64,000 nucleotides of DNA, taken from assembly GCA_965240325.2 (NCBI GenBank), contig OZ251223.1, positions 2,666,001-2,730,000 on the forward strand, written 5' to 3'. Of this stretch, positions 1 through 11,463 are shown piece after piece. Positions within the stretch are counted from its first letter, which is position 1. Each line of letters opens with the position of its first letter. The position numbers were made by a program, and so were the translations under genes. The notes under the pieces were generated by a model, which saw only the letters and a list, made by a program, of their open reading frames with translations, was not told the origin of the DNA and searched no databases. Origin of the DNA: Rebecca billardiae RCC1528 (taxonomy: Eukaryota > Haptophyta).

Positions 1-1
1 C

Positions 2-3000
2 GTGCTCGACCGCGCGGGCGAGTGCGCCGTCAAGGCGACGCTCCTCGCGCCCGCGGCCGACGGCACCGACCGCGCGCTGTGCACGATGCCCGCGGTCGAC
101 GCGTCGGGCAACCGCACGCTCGACGTCTCGCTCGGCGGCGGCAGCCTCGCGTCCACCACCGACGCGGGGCGGCCCTTCGTGTACTACGACGAGCCGAGCG
201 TGCTCGAGGTCAGCCCGGCCGAGGGCGACGCGCTCGGCGGCACGCGCACCACCATCATCGGCTCGGGCTTTGCCGCGCTCGCCGACGCGGCCGTTGGGTA
301 CGGTGCCGACCCGGCCTCATTCTTGCGCGTCAAGTTCGGGCCGACGACCGCCGCGGCGCCGATCGAGTTCAGCGACACGCGCATCGTGCAGGTGGCGAGC
401 TGGGGTGCGGAGGGCGGCGCCGCGGTGCGCGTCGCGCTCAACGGCCGCCAGTTCGCGCCCGCCGCCGCGGCCGACGCCGGCTCCTTCACCTTTGTCGGGC
501 TGCACGCGCCCGAGATCGTCTCTGCCGCGTTCAACTCGGAGGCGACCGCGCTGATCGTGCAGTTCGACGGCCAGCCGACCAACCGCGGCGGGATGGTAGG
601 CTCGGGCGCTTGCGCGCGCGTGCTCGACGACGCGACGGTCGCGACGCTCCGCGGCGGCTGGAGCGCCGAGCCCTCGTGCTACTGGGCCGACGACAGCACG
701 CTGATCGCCGAGCTCAACTACCTGACGGCGATGGGCCCGGGCTCGAGCGTGGCGCTGCGCGAGAACACGATCTGGCCCAAGGCGTTTGGCGGCAGCTGCC
801 CGGACGAGGTGTGCGCGAGCTCGAGAGCGACGATCGACGCGGACTTCCCGTGCATCGGCTCGTGCCCGGTCCCCGTCGCCGCGCTCAACGGGCCCACCCA
901 GATCTCGTCGTGCCCGGGCGAGGTGCTCGTGCTCGACGGCAGCGGCTCGACCGGCGGCGGCATCAAGGACATCACGTACACGTGGCGCGTCGACCCGAGC
1001 GTCTCCGACTTTGCGGCGCAGCTCAACGCGCGGCTGGCGGACACGACGGCGTACCCGCCCACGACGTCGGTGCTCACGATCGACGGGCTCGAGGGCTCGT
1101 CCTTCGTCTTCCTGCTCCGCGTCTCGTCCTTTGTCGGCCGCACGTCCGCGCTCAAGCGCTGGGCGGTCACGCGCGCGGGCGGCGCCACGCCCTCGCTCTC
1201 GATCGACGGGCCGTTCGAGCTGACCGCGCGGCCGTCGTCGAGCGTGCTGCTCAAGGGCGTGGCGGCGCTCGCCGACTGCTGGCCCGCCGACGACTCCGCG
1301 CAGATCGACTTCGCGTGGTCGGTCACGTCGATCACGGACGCGGCGGGCGCCGACGCGACCGCCGACACGTCGCTCGCGCTCGCCGAGCCCGAGCGCGCGT
1401 CGCTGCGCATCCCCGCCTTCTCGCTCGCGCCGTCGCGCACGTACACGCTGGCGCTCTCGGCGGCGATGGGCGCGGACCCGAGCTCGGCGACGAGCGCGTC
1501 GGTCCGCCTCGTCGTCGTCGCGCAGCCGCTGCAGGCCATCATCTCGGGCGGCGACCGCCGCGTGAGCACCACGGCCGATCTCGAGATTGACGCGTCCGCC
1601 TCGTACGACCCCAACGTGCCCGACGGCGACAGCGCCGGGCTCGACCCGGAGCTCTCGTTCGCGTGGTCGGTGGCGCGGCGGCTGAACGCGACGCACGGCA
1701 CGCCCGCCGCCTTCGACGCGAGCGTCGCCATCGACGGCCCGGTGCTCGCCGTGCCCGAGGCGGTACAGCTCGCGGAGGGCAACTACACGATCAGCCTCAC
1801 GCTCTCAAAGGGCGGCCTTGCGGACGCGAGCGCGGCCGTGGTGCTCGAGGTGGTGAACGGCGCGGTGCCGGTGGTCTCGTTCGCGCCGCTCACCGCGCTC
1901 AAGTACAACCCGACCTGGTCGCTCCCCACGCAGCGCGTCTCGCTCTCCACCAGCCTCGACGCCGTCTCGGCCGCGCGCGAGGCGGCGGGTCTGGACGCGT
2001 ACTCCTACGAGTGGAGCGCGCGCGTGGCGGTCGCGGGCGAGCTGCTCGACGCCGGCCTCGACCTCGCGGACGCGGCGGGCGTGACGACGACGGGCGCGGA
2101 CCAGCCCGCCCTCGCGTTCCGCTCGGGCGTGCTCACCGCGGGCGCGCTCTACGTCTTCGAGCTCCGCGTCTTTGGCGGCTCGCAGCCCGCGGTCGCGTCG
2201 GTGAGCGTGCAGATGAACCGACCGCCGTACGGCGGCGACCTGACGGTCTCGCCGATGGCCGGCGGCGTCGAGCTGAGCACGCGGTTCGTGCTGCAGGCGA
2301 ACGGCTGGACGGACGACGTGGAGGACACGCCGCTCGAGTACGGCTACTCGTACCTGCCGAGCGGCGCCGACGCGCCCCAGTCGCTCGGCGAGCGCGTGAG
2401 GGCGAAGACGGCGCGCGCGTTCCTGCCCGCAGGCGAGCTCGCCGTGACGGTGTCGGTGTACGACTTTTATGGCGCGTCCGCGCGCGCGTCGGTGGGCGGC
2501 GTGCGCGTCGACTCGCCGCCGTCGATCGACTGCGACACGATCGCCGCGGCGCTCGACGCCGCCAACACCGCGGCGGACACCGGCTCGGGCGCGTCGGCGA
2601 TGCAGCTCCTCCTCTCGCTCGCGAGCACGGCGACCGACGAGCTCGGCTGCGACGCTGGCGCCCTGCGCCGCCGCCGCCGCCTCGAGGAGTCCAACTCGAC
2701 GGCGATCGCCAACGCGAGCTCGTCGATCTCCACGGCGATGCTGAGCACGGCGAGCAGCGTCGCCTCGTCCTCCGTCTCCACCTCCGACTCGACGCAGCAG
2801 ACCGCCTCCGTCGTCGCGTCGATCGCAAGCGGCTCGGGCTGCGCGCTCGACGACAGCGGGCAGACGCTCGCCATCGGCACGGTCGCGAGCGCCGCCGCCG
2901 CCGCGTCGAGCGAGGGCTCGTCGGACGCGTTCGCGGGCGACGTGGTGGGCACGATCAGCTGCGTGCTGCAGTCCGCCGACGCGTCCGCCAGCCGGCGCCG

Positions 3001-6000
3001 TCGCCTCGCCGACGCGGGCAACGAGACCAACTGCACCGCGTCGGCGCTCGCGGCCGTGAACGCCGCGACCAAGCAGGCGGCGGCCGCGGTCGCGTCGACG
3101 ATGACGGCGGGCGGCGTGCCCGGCGAGCCGGGCACGGAGGCGACGACGCCCAAGGTGAACATCAGCGCGGTGGTCGCGACGAAGGGCGCGCTCACGAACG
3201 GCACGCTCGCCGGCCCCGGCGGGCAGGGCGCGCTCGACATCTCGCCGTCCGCGCTCGCGAACGCGACGGGCGGCGGCGTCGTGCTGCACTCGTCCATCAT
3301 CGCCGACAACATCTACGCCGACCTCGGCTGCCCCGAGCCGAACGGCACGACGAACGCGTCGGCGGGTTCGGCGGCGGACGCGCGGCGCCGCGCGCGCCGC
3401 CGGCTGCAGAGCGGCTCCTCCTCCACCGGCGCGCTGCAGACCGGCGTCTTCTCCGTCTCGCTCCTCGGCACGGACGGCGTCGCGCTGCAGGTGCAGAGCC
3501 TCGACGAGCCGATCGTGGTCGCCATCCCGATCACCGCGGGCTCGGAGCGCGTGGTGGGCGCGTCGGGGAGCTGCGCCGAGTTCGACAACTGCAACGCGGC
3601 GAAGGGGCGCGGCGCGTGCGCGGCCGACGGCGCGTGCGACTGCGTCTCGCCGTACACGGGACCGTCGTGCGCGGAGGAGGCGCAGTGCTTCTACTGGGAC
3701 GAGACGCTGGCGGAGTGGAGCCAGGACGGGTGCACGCGCATCGCGCCGCCCGACGGCGCCGACCCGAGCCTGCTGTACTGCAGCTGCACGCACCTCACCG
3801 ACTTTGGCGGCGTCGCGGTCGACGTGCCCACCTCGACCGACGACATCGCCGACGACGCGTCCGGCGTGAACGTGAACACCTTCTCGGCGGACGACGCGAA
3901 GAGCGCGCTGGTGGTCTCCTCGCCCGAGCAGCTGGCCGAGCGCATCTCGAACAACCCGTACATCTTCGGGCTGGTGCTCGGCATGGCGGGCGGGTGCGCG
4001 GCGTCGCTGCTGCTCTTCTGCTGGAAGGACCGCACCGAGACCGTCGGCCGGCGCGCCAAGCGGATCGCCGCCGAGGAGAAGAAGCGACAGAAGCGGGAGG
4101 CGCGCGCGCAGGCGCTCGAGGCGCGGCTCGACAAGTTCGACGACGCTGTCGCCGAGCAGACGGAGAAGGCGGCGCTGGCGATCCAGGCGGTGATGCGCGG
4201 CAAGATGGCGCGGAAGGAGGTGGCGCAGGCGAACGCGCTCTTCAAGCGCGGCGACCGCACCAAGGACCACTCGTTCACGCGGCTGTACCGGCTGATGGTC
4301 GACGCGCTCGAGACGGAGCACACGCTGCTCGGCCTCTGGTTTGGAGACCCGGAGACGTCCAAGCGCGCCGAGCTGTGCCAGTCGTTCTGGAACGTGTGCA
4401 TGCTCGGCCTCGTGATCGAGTGCATGCTGTACACCACGGCGCCCTCGTCGGACGACTCGTCGGGCGCGGCGATCTCGTTCAACCTCGTGCAGATGGTCAT
4501 CTTCGCCACGATCACCGCGGGCCTCTCTTTGCCCGCGCTTTCGCTCTTCAAGACCATCTTCACGCTCGGCTACGGGCGGGACACGCCGCTGGCGCAGCGC
4601 GTCTTCAAGAAGATGATCGACCCGAACGAGGCGGAGGACAAGATGATGGTGCGGCACCGCGCCAAGGGCAACACGCCGCCGCCCACGCCACCGACCAAGC
4701 AGCTGCCCACCACCAAGGGCGCGTGCGCGGCACTGTGGCCGGAGGAGGAGCAAGCCGAGCGGCGCGCGACCGCCGGTGCGCGCCCGGCCAGCGGCGCGGG
4801 CGCGCGCCCCGGGAGCGCGGGCTCGGGCAGCAGGGCGTCGCGGTACAAGGGCGAGGTCGTGCCCGTGCCCACGTGCGGCGCGATCGCGGCGTCCGGCTCG
4901 GCCAGAGCCAGCGGTGCCGACACGCCCACCGGCCCGCCGCAACGGCGGAGGCCGTCTGATCTCGGCCTGAGCGCGTGCACGGCCGGTGGCCCTGCGCTGC
5001 CCACCGCGCCACCGGAGCGCAAGCGCTCCAGCGAGCTCGGCCCGCTGCGCGTGCGCTCGCCGCCGCCCTCGCCGCCCAGGCCAGATGCGCCCGGGGCGCT
5101 CGGCGCCGCCAGGGCGTCGGTACCCTCCGCCGACGGCGAGGCTGCCGCGGCCGACCGAGTGCCCGAGCAGCGCCGTGCGCCCGCGCCTCCGAGCGGCGCA
5201 GCCGCCGCGCGAAGAGCGGTGCGCGCGCCGATGCCAGCGGCCGGCACGGCGCGCACGACGCCGGTGGGCACGAGCGGGGCGGCGCCGGCGGCTGCCCACG
5301 CCCCCGCCTCGGGCAGCAGCCTCTCGTGCGCACCCGTGCCCGTCCCCTCGCCCACATGCCGCGCCGCGCCGGCGGAGTCGGCGCCATCGCCGCTGCTGCC
5401 GCCTCGACCGGCGGCGGCTCCGCCGGCGCGCGTGATGAGCACTCGCATCAAGCGGCTGCCGCCCGCGGTCGCGCAGCCCGCGCCCGGGCCGAGGCCGCCC
5501 GCGCCCGGAGCGACGGGCGCGCCCGCCTCCGCCTCGCCCGGCCTGCAGCCGCGCACGCGCGTCATGCCGCCCAAGCCGCCGACCGCCGAGCCGCGCGGCG
5601 CGCCGCCGCCGCCCAAGACGCCGCCGCCCAAGCGCATGCCGCCGCCGCCGCCGCCCAAGCCGCCGCCGCCGACGCCGCCGCCGTCCGTGCTCACGCCGAC
5701 GAGCGCGCCCGACGAGCAGGCGGAGGGGCAGCCCGGCGCGGACGGCGCGCCGCCCGCGCCCACGCCCGGCGCGCCCGTCGGCGCGGACGCCAAGCCGCTC
5801 GCGCGCACGGCCTCGTGGGCGGCGCACCTGCAGTCACTCGAGCTCACGGACACGGCGCACTCGCTGTCCGAGCCGGTCGTGCGGCTGCTGCGCGCAAAGT
5901 TCAACAAGTTCGACACGGACAACTCGGGGTACATGGACGTGGGCGAGCTGCGCACGCTGCTCAACGAGATCGGCTTCAAGATGTCCCGCCGCCGCGTGCA

Positions 6001-6736
6001 GCGCCTCGCCAACGCGCTCGACAAGGACCAGAACGCCGAGATCTCGTTCGCTGAGCTCGTGCAGTGGTACGACTCGATGTGCAACGTGCGCGCACGCGCA
6101 CGCGCGCGCGTACAGGCGCAAAGGCGCAGAGGCGCGGACGGCCGCGTGCGCGCCGCGTGCGTGCTCACGCTGTCGTGCCCGCTCCGCCCCGCCCGTGCGC
6201 CGCGCAGGAGGCGGCCGCGCGCGACGAGCGCCGCAAGCACGGCTGGCGCAAGCACGCGGCCACGCTGCAGCGCGCGCTCACGCCGCACCCGTACGTGCGC
6301 ATCGCGCTCGCGTGGTGCGCCATGTGGGCCATCTTCATCGCGATGTCGATGATCGCCATCACCTTCTCGGTCACGTTCGGCAACCAGACGACGCGCGAGC
6401 TGCTGGTCAGCTGGACCTTCGCCGAGTTCCAGACCCTCTCCGTCGAGGTGGGCGCGCGCGGCAGCGACGCTTGCGTGGCGCGCCGCCCGCGCGGCAGGCA
6501 GGCCGAGCCGCGCGTCCCGCGCGACATGCATGCCCGCCCACATGTTTGCCCTCCTGTCCCGCCGGCGGCGCTCGCGCCCGCAGGAGCCCATCATGATCGC
6601 CCTGAGCGCGGCGATGCCGTGGGTGATCGACCGCCTCACGTCCAACGAGGTGATGGCGGAGATCATCAACGACATCCTCGGCTCGTCAGTCGGCGCGGCC
6701 ATCGGCGCCATCAAGACGTTCCTCACCGGGGGCTGA
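2..6736 (+). CDS. REJ/GPS multi-domain membrane protein with IQ motif and EF-hands (5' partial)
   Basis: Large surface receptor or channel-like protein of the polycystin-1/REJ type; the start lies outside the window. Exons 2-6085, 6208-6447 and 6584-6736 join in phase 0, giving 2,158 residues in the window. Seen in order: an IPT/TIG-like fold (about 65-130), PKD/REJ-like Ser/Thr/Ala-rich ectodomain (about 290-1180), an EGF-like Cys cluster (about 1191-1223), a GPS motif (about 1229-1275) with the autoproteolysis consensus CSCTHLTDFGG, a membrane span (about 1321-1341), an IQ motif (about 1389-1408), two hydrophobic segments (about 1458-1520), a long Pro/Ala-rich disordered stretch, two EF-hands (loops DTDNSGYMDVGE and DKDQNAEISFAE, about 1962-2025) and a last span (about 2060-2086). 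GPS proteins of this class are normally cleaved at HL/T and kept as two chains. IQ plus EF-hands suggest calcium/calmodulin control. No PLAT domain is visible, so strict polycystin orthology is not claimed. Confidence 0.8.
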
Positions 6737-7424
6737 GCCTCAAGAGTGCCGACGCTGCGCGCGGGGGTAGACGCCAGAGGTGTGGTGGCGCATGCCCAGG
6801 GAGGCGTCATCGGGCTGGTCCTCGAATGTGGGTGACTGCCTTGATCCAATCCCCGACCCCGGAGCCGGGGCGTCGCGCGGCCAGCCGGCCAGCCGATGGC
6901 TGCCGATCGGCCGCCCGGCCACCGGGCCAAAGTACTAAGTAGCCGCCGATCGGTCCGCTGTCAACTGAACAGGACCTGGGGCCGTGAAGGGCTTGTCGAT
7001 GCTGCTCGTGGAGGTCATGCGGTAAGCTAGTAGCTACGCGACCCGGCGGGACGCTACGCCTGACAGTAACAGGCTTCGCACGTCGAATTGAAGCCAACGA
7101 GCCGCCATATGGCCGTCAGCCAAGGGCCGTACGTCCGCCAAGCAACGGCTTGATGACTGCTTTGAGTTTGAGCTCGTCGGCGCCATCCTGCTCCCGCGCT
7201 GAAGAACTCCGATCCGTCCCTGGCTGGTACTCTCCGCCATCGCACTCGCTTCACGCGAGTGCCCGCCGAGGTACGATGGCGGCGCAGTCCGGAGGAGAGT
7301 ACCACAGGATGTCCGGGCCAGTGAGCACCGGACACGGCTGCCGCGACTCGGTGGCGCTCCGCTCGCCACCCGAGCGAGCAGTGATCGCTGATCGGTCATC
7401 GGTGAGGTCCATCGAGTGGACACC
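6737..7424. other. Intergenic gap with a structured inverted repeat
   Basis: No reading frame here looks like a protein gene. The main feature is the imperfect long hairpin at 7225-7304, listed separately; the rest would hold the 3' end of the REJ/GPS gene and the promoter of the next gene. Confidence 0.5.
7225..7304. repeat. 80-nt long-stem inverted repeat
   Basis: The 5' arm is continuous (7225-7249) and pairs with three blocks on the 3' side: TGGTACTCTCC with GGAGAGTACCA (7294-7304), GCCATCG with CGATGGC (7274-7280), and CACTCGC with GCGAGTG (7255-7261) around a TTCAC loop. This gives 25 perfect pairs with 12- and 13-nt bulges, all on the 3' side. It lies about 120 nt upstream of the start codon at 7425, so it may sit in that gene's 5' leader or promoter. 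Function unknown. Confidence 0.6.
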
Positions 7425-8020
7425 ATGGGCGCCGTGCACAAGAAGCGCGTTGTGCGTAGGCACACGGAGCGGACGCTGCGCGAGCTCAACGCGCCGTCGG
7501 AGTACTGGCACCGTCAGTCGCCCGAATTGCTCGTCAAGCTCGCCGTGAAGGAGCGCGGCCTTTCGCCGTGGGTGGAGCCAACCCAGATCAAGGACTACCG
7601 CGCGATCACGAAGATCCTGCGCCGGGTGTACTGGTACCGAGACATGGCCAAGAATCAGGTACGTCGCGTGCCATCGCAACAGGCGCCGCGCCTCTCGGCC
7701 GTGCGCGCGTCAACGCCATGCCATCCCACCCCGCGCACACCTGCGGCATGCGTGTGTGCGGTCAGGCGAAGATGTCAAACACCCCGAAGGGCGTTCGTGT
7801 GCGCAAGATGATGGAGGACTGGAGCGCCGACATCCGCTCCATCAACATGTCTGCCGCGGTGGCTCCCAGCGCCCTTCCCGAAGGCATGTTCGGCGGCCTG
7901 CTGCAGCGCTCGGAGGGCGGCGGAATCGTGTCGTCCTGCCTGTGCGGCCTGGCGGCGGTTGTCCCGGTCGCCGTGCTCACGGGCATGGCGGCCGCGCGCG
8001 CGATCAGCTCCACCAAGTGA
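7425..8020 (+). CDS. Small tail-anchored membrane protein of unknown function
   Basis: Two exons, 7425-7658 and 7766-8020, joined in phase 0 across a 107-nt intron (GTACG...GTCAG), give 162 residues. The first ATG in frame is at 7425. The N-terminal half is basic and Trp/Tyr-rich (for example ILRRVYWYRDMAKNQ near the junction). A hydrophobic segment near the C-terminus (GIVSSCLCGLAAVVPVAVLT) followed by a short basic tail suggests a tail anchor. I do not recognise the family. The clean splice join and the basic, low-repeat sequence argue that it is a real gene. It is convergent with the RND gene downstream. Confidence 0.65.
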
Positions 8021-8354
8021 GCTGGCCAGCGCGACATCAGCCGTGCTGAAACCGTCGAAGACGACGGTGGCACAGCTGGCCCAACCGGCGGTGCCGGCTG
8101 TGCCGGCCGCCAGCGCCGGGCACACGCCACGCGGCGCGTGTTAGTTACACAGCGCGCTGCTGTCAGGCCGTTCTCGTCGTCGTCGGATGCTCATGCTGGG
8201 AATCTGGGATTGGTAACGTGCCGCCACTACGGTCCGTTCGGAGGGATTGTGACACGCGCGCGCGTACACACGTCCGGTACGTAAGCAGCGCTATATATAT
8301 ATATATACATAGCAGCAGTGTCAATAACTCGGTATATAGCAGATGGCATCGTTG
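8021..8354. other. Convergent intergenic gap
   Basis: Lies between two convergent genes and would hold both 3' ends. It contains a short TA run near 8291-8307 and nothing else I can name. Confidence 0.5.
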
Positions 8355-11201
8355 TCATTGGAACGAGTTCTGGAAGTGCAGCGGTGGCGGCAACGGCGGG
8401 GCGACGGTCAGGGGATCTGCGGCTCCGCCGCTGCTGCCGGCGGAGGTTGCCTCGGGAGAGCCTCTCTTGGGATCAGCCCCTCCGCTGCCTGCGAAGGTCG
8501 CGGGAGAGCCCCGAGAGGTGCGTGACGGCGAATCCGGCGGCGTGATGAAGGCCCCGGCCTGCTCGGGATCGCTGAGCGAGTTCTTCCGGCTGAGAGCATT
8601 GCCGCCGCCGTTGGTCTTGCTGTTGCTGCCGCCGTTGGCCCCGCCGCGCGCGCGACGGTGCCCGTGGCCGTGCGCGGGGGCGTGCAGCGGCCCGACCAGG
8701 CTGAGAACGATCGGCATGATGGCCAAGCCGCACACGAGCCCCCACAGGATCGTGCCCCACACGAGCACGAAGAAAGTGCGGAAGACGGCCGACTGCGAGA
8801 GGCCGAGGAAGAGCGTGCCGATCAGCGTGGACGAGCCGGCCGAGAGGATGGACGCGCCCATCGTCTCGAGCGCGTGCGTCGCCTTGGCGCGGCGCGTGCG
8901 GCCGGGCGCCGCCTCGTACGCGTGGGACAGGTGGCAGCTGTAGTCGATGGCGAGGGCGAGCGCGATCAGCAGCGAGATCAGCGTGATCGAGTTGAGCTGC
9001 ACAGACGACAGCACCTGGAGCGCGCGCGGCGCGGCGTGGCGTGGCGCGGCGCGGCGCGGCGGCGCACGGCGCGGGCGCGAGTGAGTGTGTGCGCGCGGAG
9101 CCACCGAGGAGTCGCGATGCGCGATCGGCCCTCGCGCGCAGGGCGCCCACGTGACGGCCTCCGCCGGGCGCGCACGGCGCCCGCGCGCGCCGCGCCGCGC
9201 GCGCGCGCACCATCATCCCGAAGAGCAGGATGTCGATGGTGACGACCGCGCACGAGGACAGCAGCGCGACCGCGGGCGAGAGGAAGCAGAGCAGCACGCA
9301 CAGGATCGAGAGAGACGCGCCCGCGAGGTTGACCATCGCCAGCTCGAAGATCACGTTGTCCACGAGGCCGAACTCGTAGTTGGGGTGGTACGCGTACCCG
9401 CGCGCGCCCGACTGCGAGATGGCGTGCTGGAAGCCCTCCCACTGCTTGTACGCCTCGAGGTGCAGCTGCGGCATCCGCGCGACTGCGATGACGCGGTGCG
9501 CAGCGACCACACCCATCGAGCACGCCGGCCCGGACGCAGCCGCGCCGCCGTTGGTTGAGACGCGCAGCGGCGGCAGCAGCGGCGGCGCGACGGCACCCTG
9601 CGCCGGCGTGACCGCCGCAATGCCCGTGGGCGGCACCGCCACCGGCAAGTCGCCAGCCGGCGCCGCGACCGCGACCGCTGCCGGCAGCGGCGCGGAGCCC
9701 GGCGCGGGCGCCGGCGCGGACGCGCGCGCTGCCGAGCTGCCGTCCGCAGCGGCGCCGGCGTCGCCGCGGCGGCGCCGTCCCAGCCTGTGCGCGCCGCGGC
9801 GTCGGCGCGGAGGCGTCGGCTCCGCCGCCTCCTCGCGCGCGGCGTGCTCCGCGCGCGGCGGCTTGGCGCGCCGCCCGCCGCGGATGATGCGCCGCCACCA
9901 CGGCCGGCGGCAGTGGTTGTCGCGCCCGAGCAGCACCTCGTCGACCACCGAGCACGCGCACGCGCCCTCGAGCCCAGAGAGCACCACGTCGCCCGAGTAG
10001 TCGAGCCCGCCGTGCGCCACGCCGACGATCTCGGGCAGCGGCTCCGCGCCCGCGCCCTGCGTGCACAGGCCGCACGTCAGCGGGCAGATGCGCCGCACGA
10101 AGTTGTGCCCGAAGCCCTTCTCGCAGCGCTCGACCGCGTCCGCGCACTCGTGCCCGCGCGACATCTTGCGAAAGTGCTCCTCGTCGTTCTTGCACTCGGC
10201 CTCGGGCGCGGGCGTGGGCTCGGGCGAGGGCTCGGGCGAGGGCGCCCGCTCCTCGCTGCTCCCCACCTCGGCGGCCGGCGAGGCCTCTGCCTCGTCCTCG
10301 GAGGCGGCGGCGGCGTCGACGACGTCGTCGGCGTCGTCGTCGTGCCGCCTGCGGCGGTGGCGGCGGCGGCGCCGCCCGCCCTCCTCAGCCGTGCTCGGCC
10401 GTGGCGCGTCCACGCCGCTCGTGCTGAGGGCGGGCAGCTCCCCAAAGTCGTCGGCGCTCACGTCGGCCCCCTGCGTGCCCCACGCCGGCCCCGTGTCCAG
10501 CCAGCCACTCGGGCGCACGCTCGACCACCGCTCGCACGCGTGCGACTCCGCATCGTTCAGAAAGAGCGTGAGGTTGTGCATCGAGCACGCGGGGCCGTCG
10601 GCGGCGGCGGCTGCGGCCGAGCGCGCCATCAGCGGCTTGACGTCGGGCGAGCAGCCCAGCCAGTCGGCGAACGCGTCGAGCCAGTTGTGCGCGATGCGCA
10701 GCAGCTCGCCCGTCTTCCACAGCTCGCTCAGCGCCTTGGACGCCTGGCCGGCGTGCAGGATCCCCGCGTCCGCGTCGGCCGCCGCCGACGCGTTGTGCGC
10801 GAGCACCATCCGCTCGCACTTGAAGACAAACATCACAGTCACCGGCTTGTCGCCCGACCAGAACGAGTCGAGGTCGTTGAGGAAGGCTCCGATGTCCGAG
10901 TTGGACGGCACGGTGAACTTCTGCGGCAGCCCCACCTCCAGGTTGGGCAGCACCCACAGCGCGCCGCCGATCAGCAGCACAAAGAGCCCCAGCACGGCGT
11001 AGCTCACAGACGGAGTCAGCAGCCATTGCGCATACACGCGCATGGCGCGCGCGGCCGGCGCGGCGGACGAGCCGAGCTCGGTGCTCGACGCGGCGGGGCG
11101 CATGGTCGCGGGCGGCGTCCGCGGCGTCGCTGGCTGCTGCGGCTGCGGCTGCACGCGCGCAGTGCTGCCGCCGCGCATGCCGCCGCCGCCGCCGCCGCTG
11201 C

Positions 11202-11232
<31 letters not shown>

Positions 11233-11427
11233 AGTGCGGCCACCGCCGTCGCCGCCGACGGCGGCCCCATCGCCCGTGGCGCCGCCCGGAGGCAGTGGGA
11301 ACAGGCCGTCCAGAGACCCCGCAGACGGTGGCGCCGACTTCGGGGCCGAGTCGTCCGCCCAGTGCGGGGGCAGCCATATCGTCGGCACACCGCTCTGCGC
11401 CGGAGACCCCGCGTCGCCGCCGCCGTT

Positions 11428-11463
<36 letters not shown>

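Noticed and set aside
1805-5827. Very long open frames antisense to the REJ/GPS gene and to other genes (also 9787-13284 plus, 50335-53289 plus)
   Set aside because: High GC leaves few stops in all frames. The translations are Arg/Ala-rich shadows without domains, while the opposite strand carries clear families.
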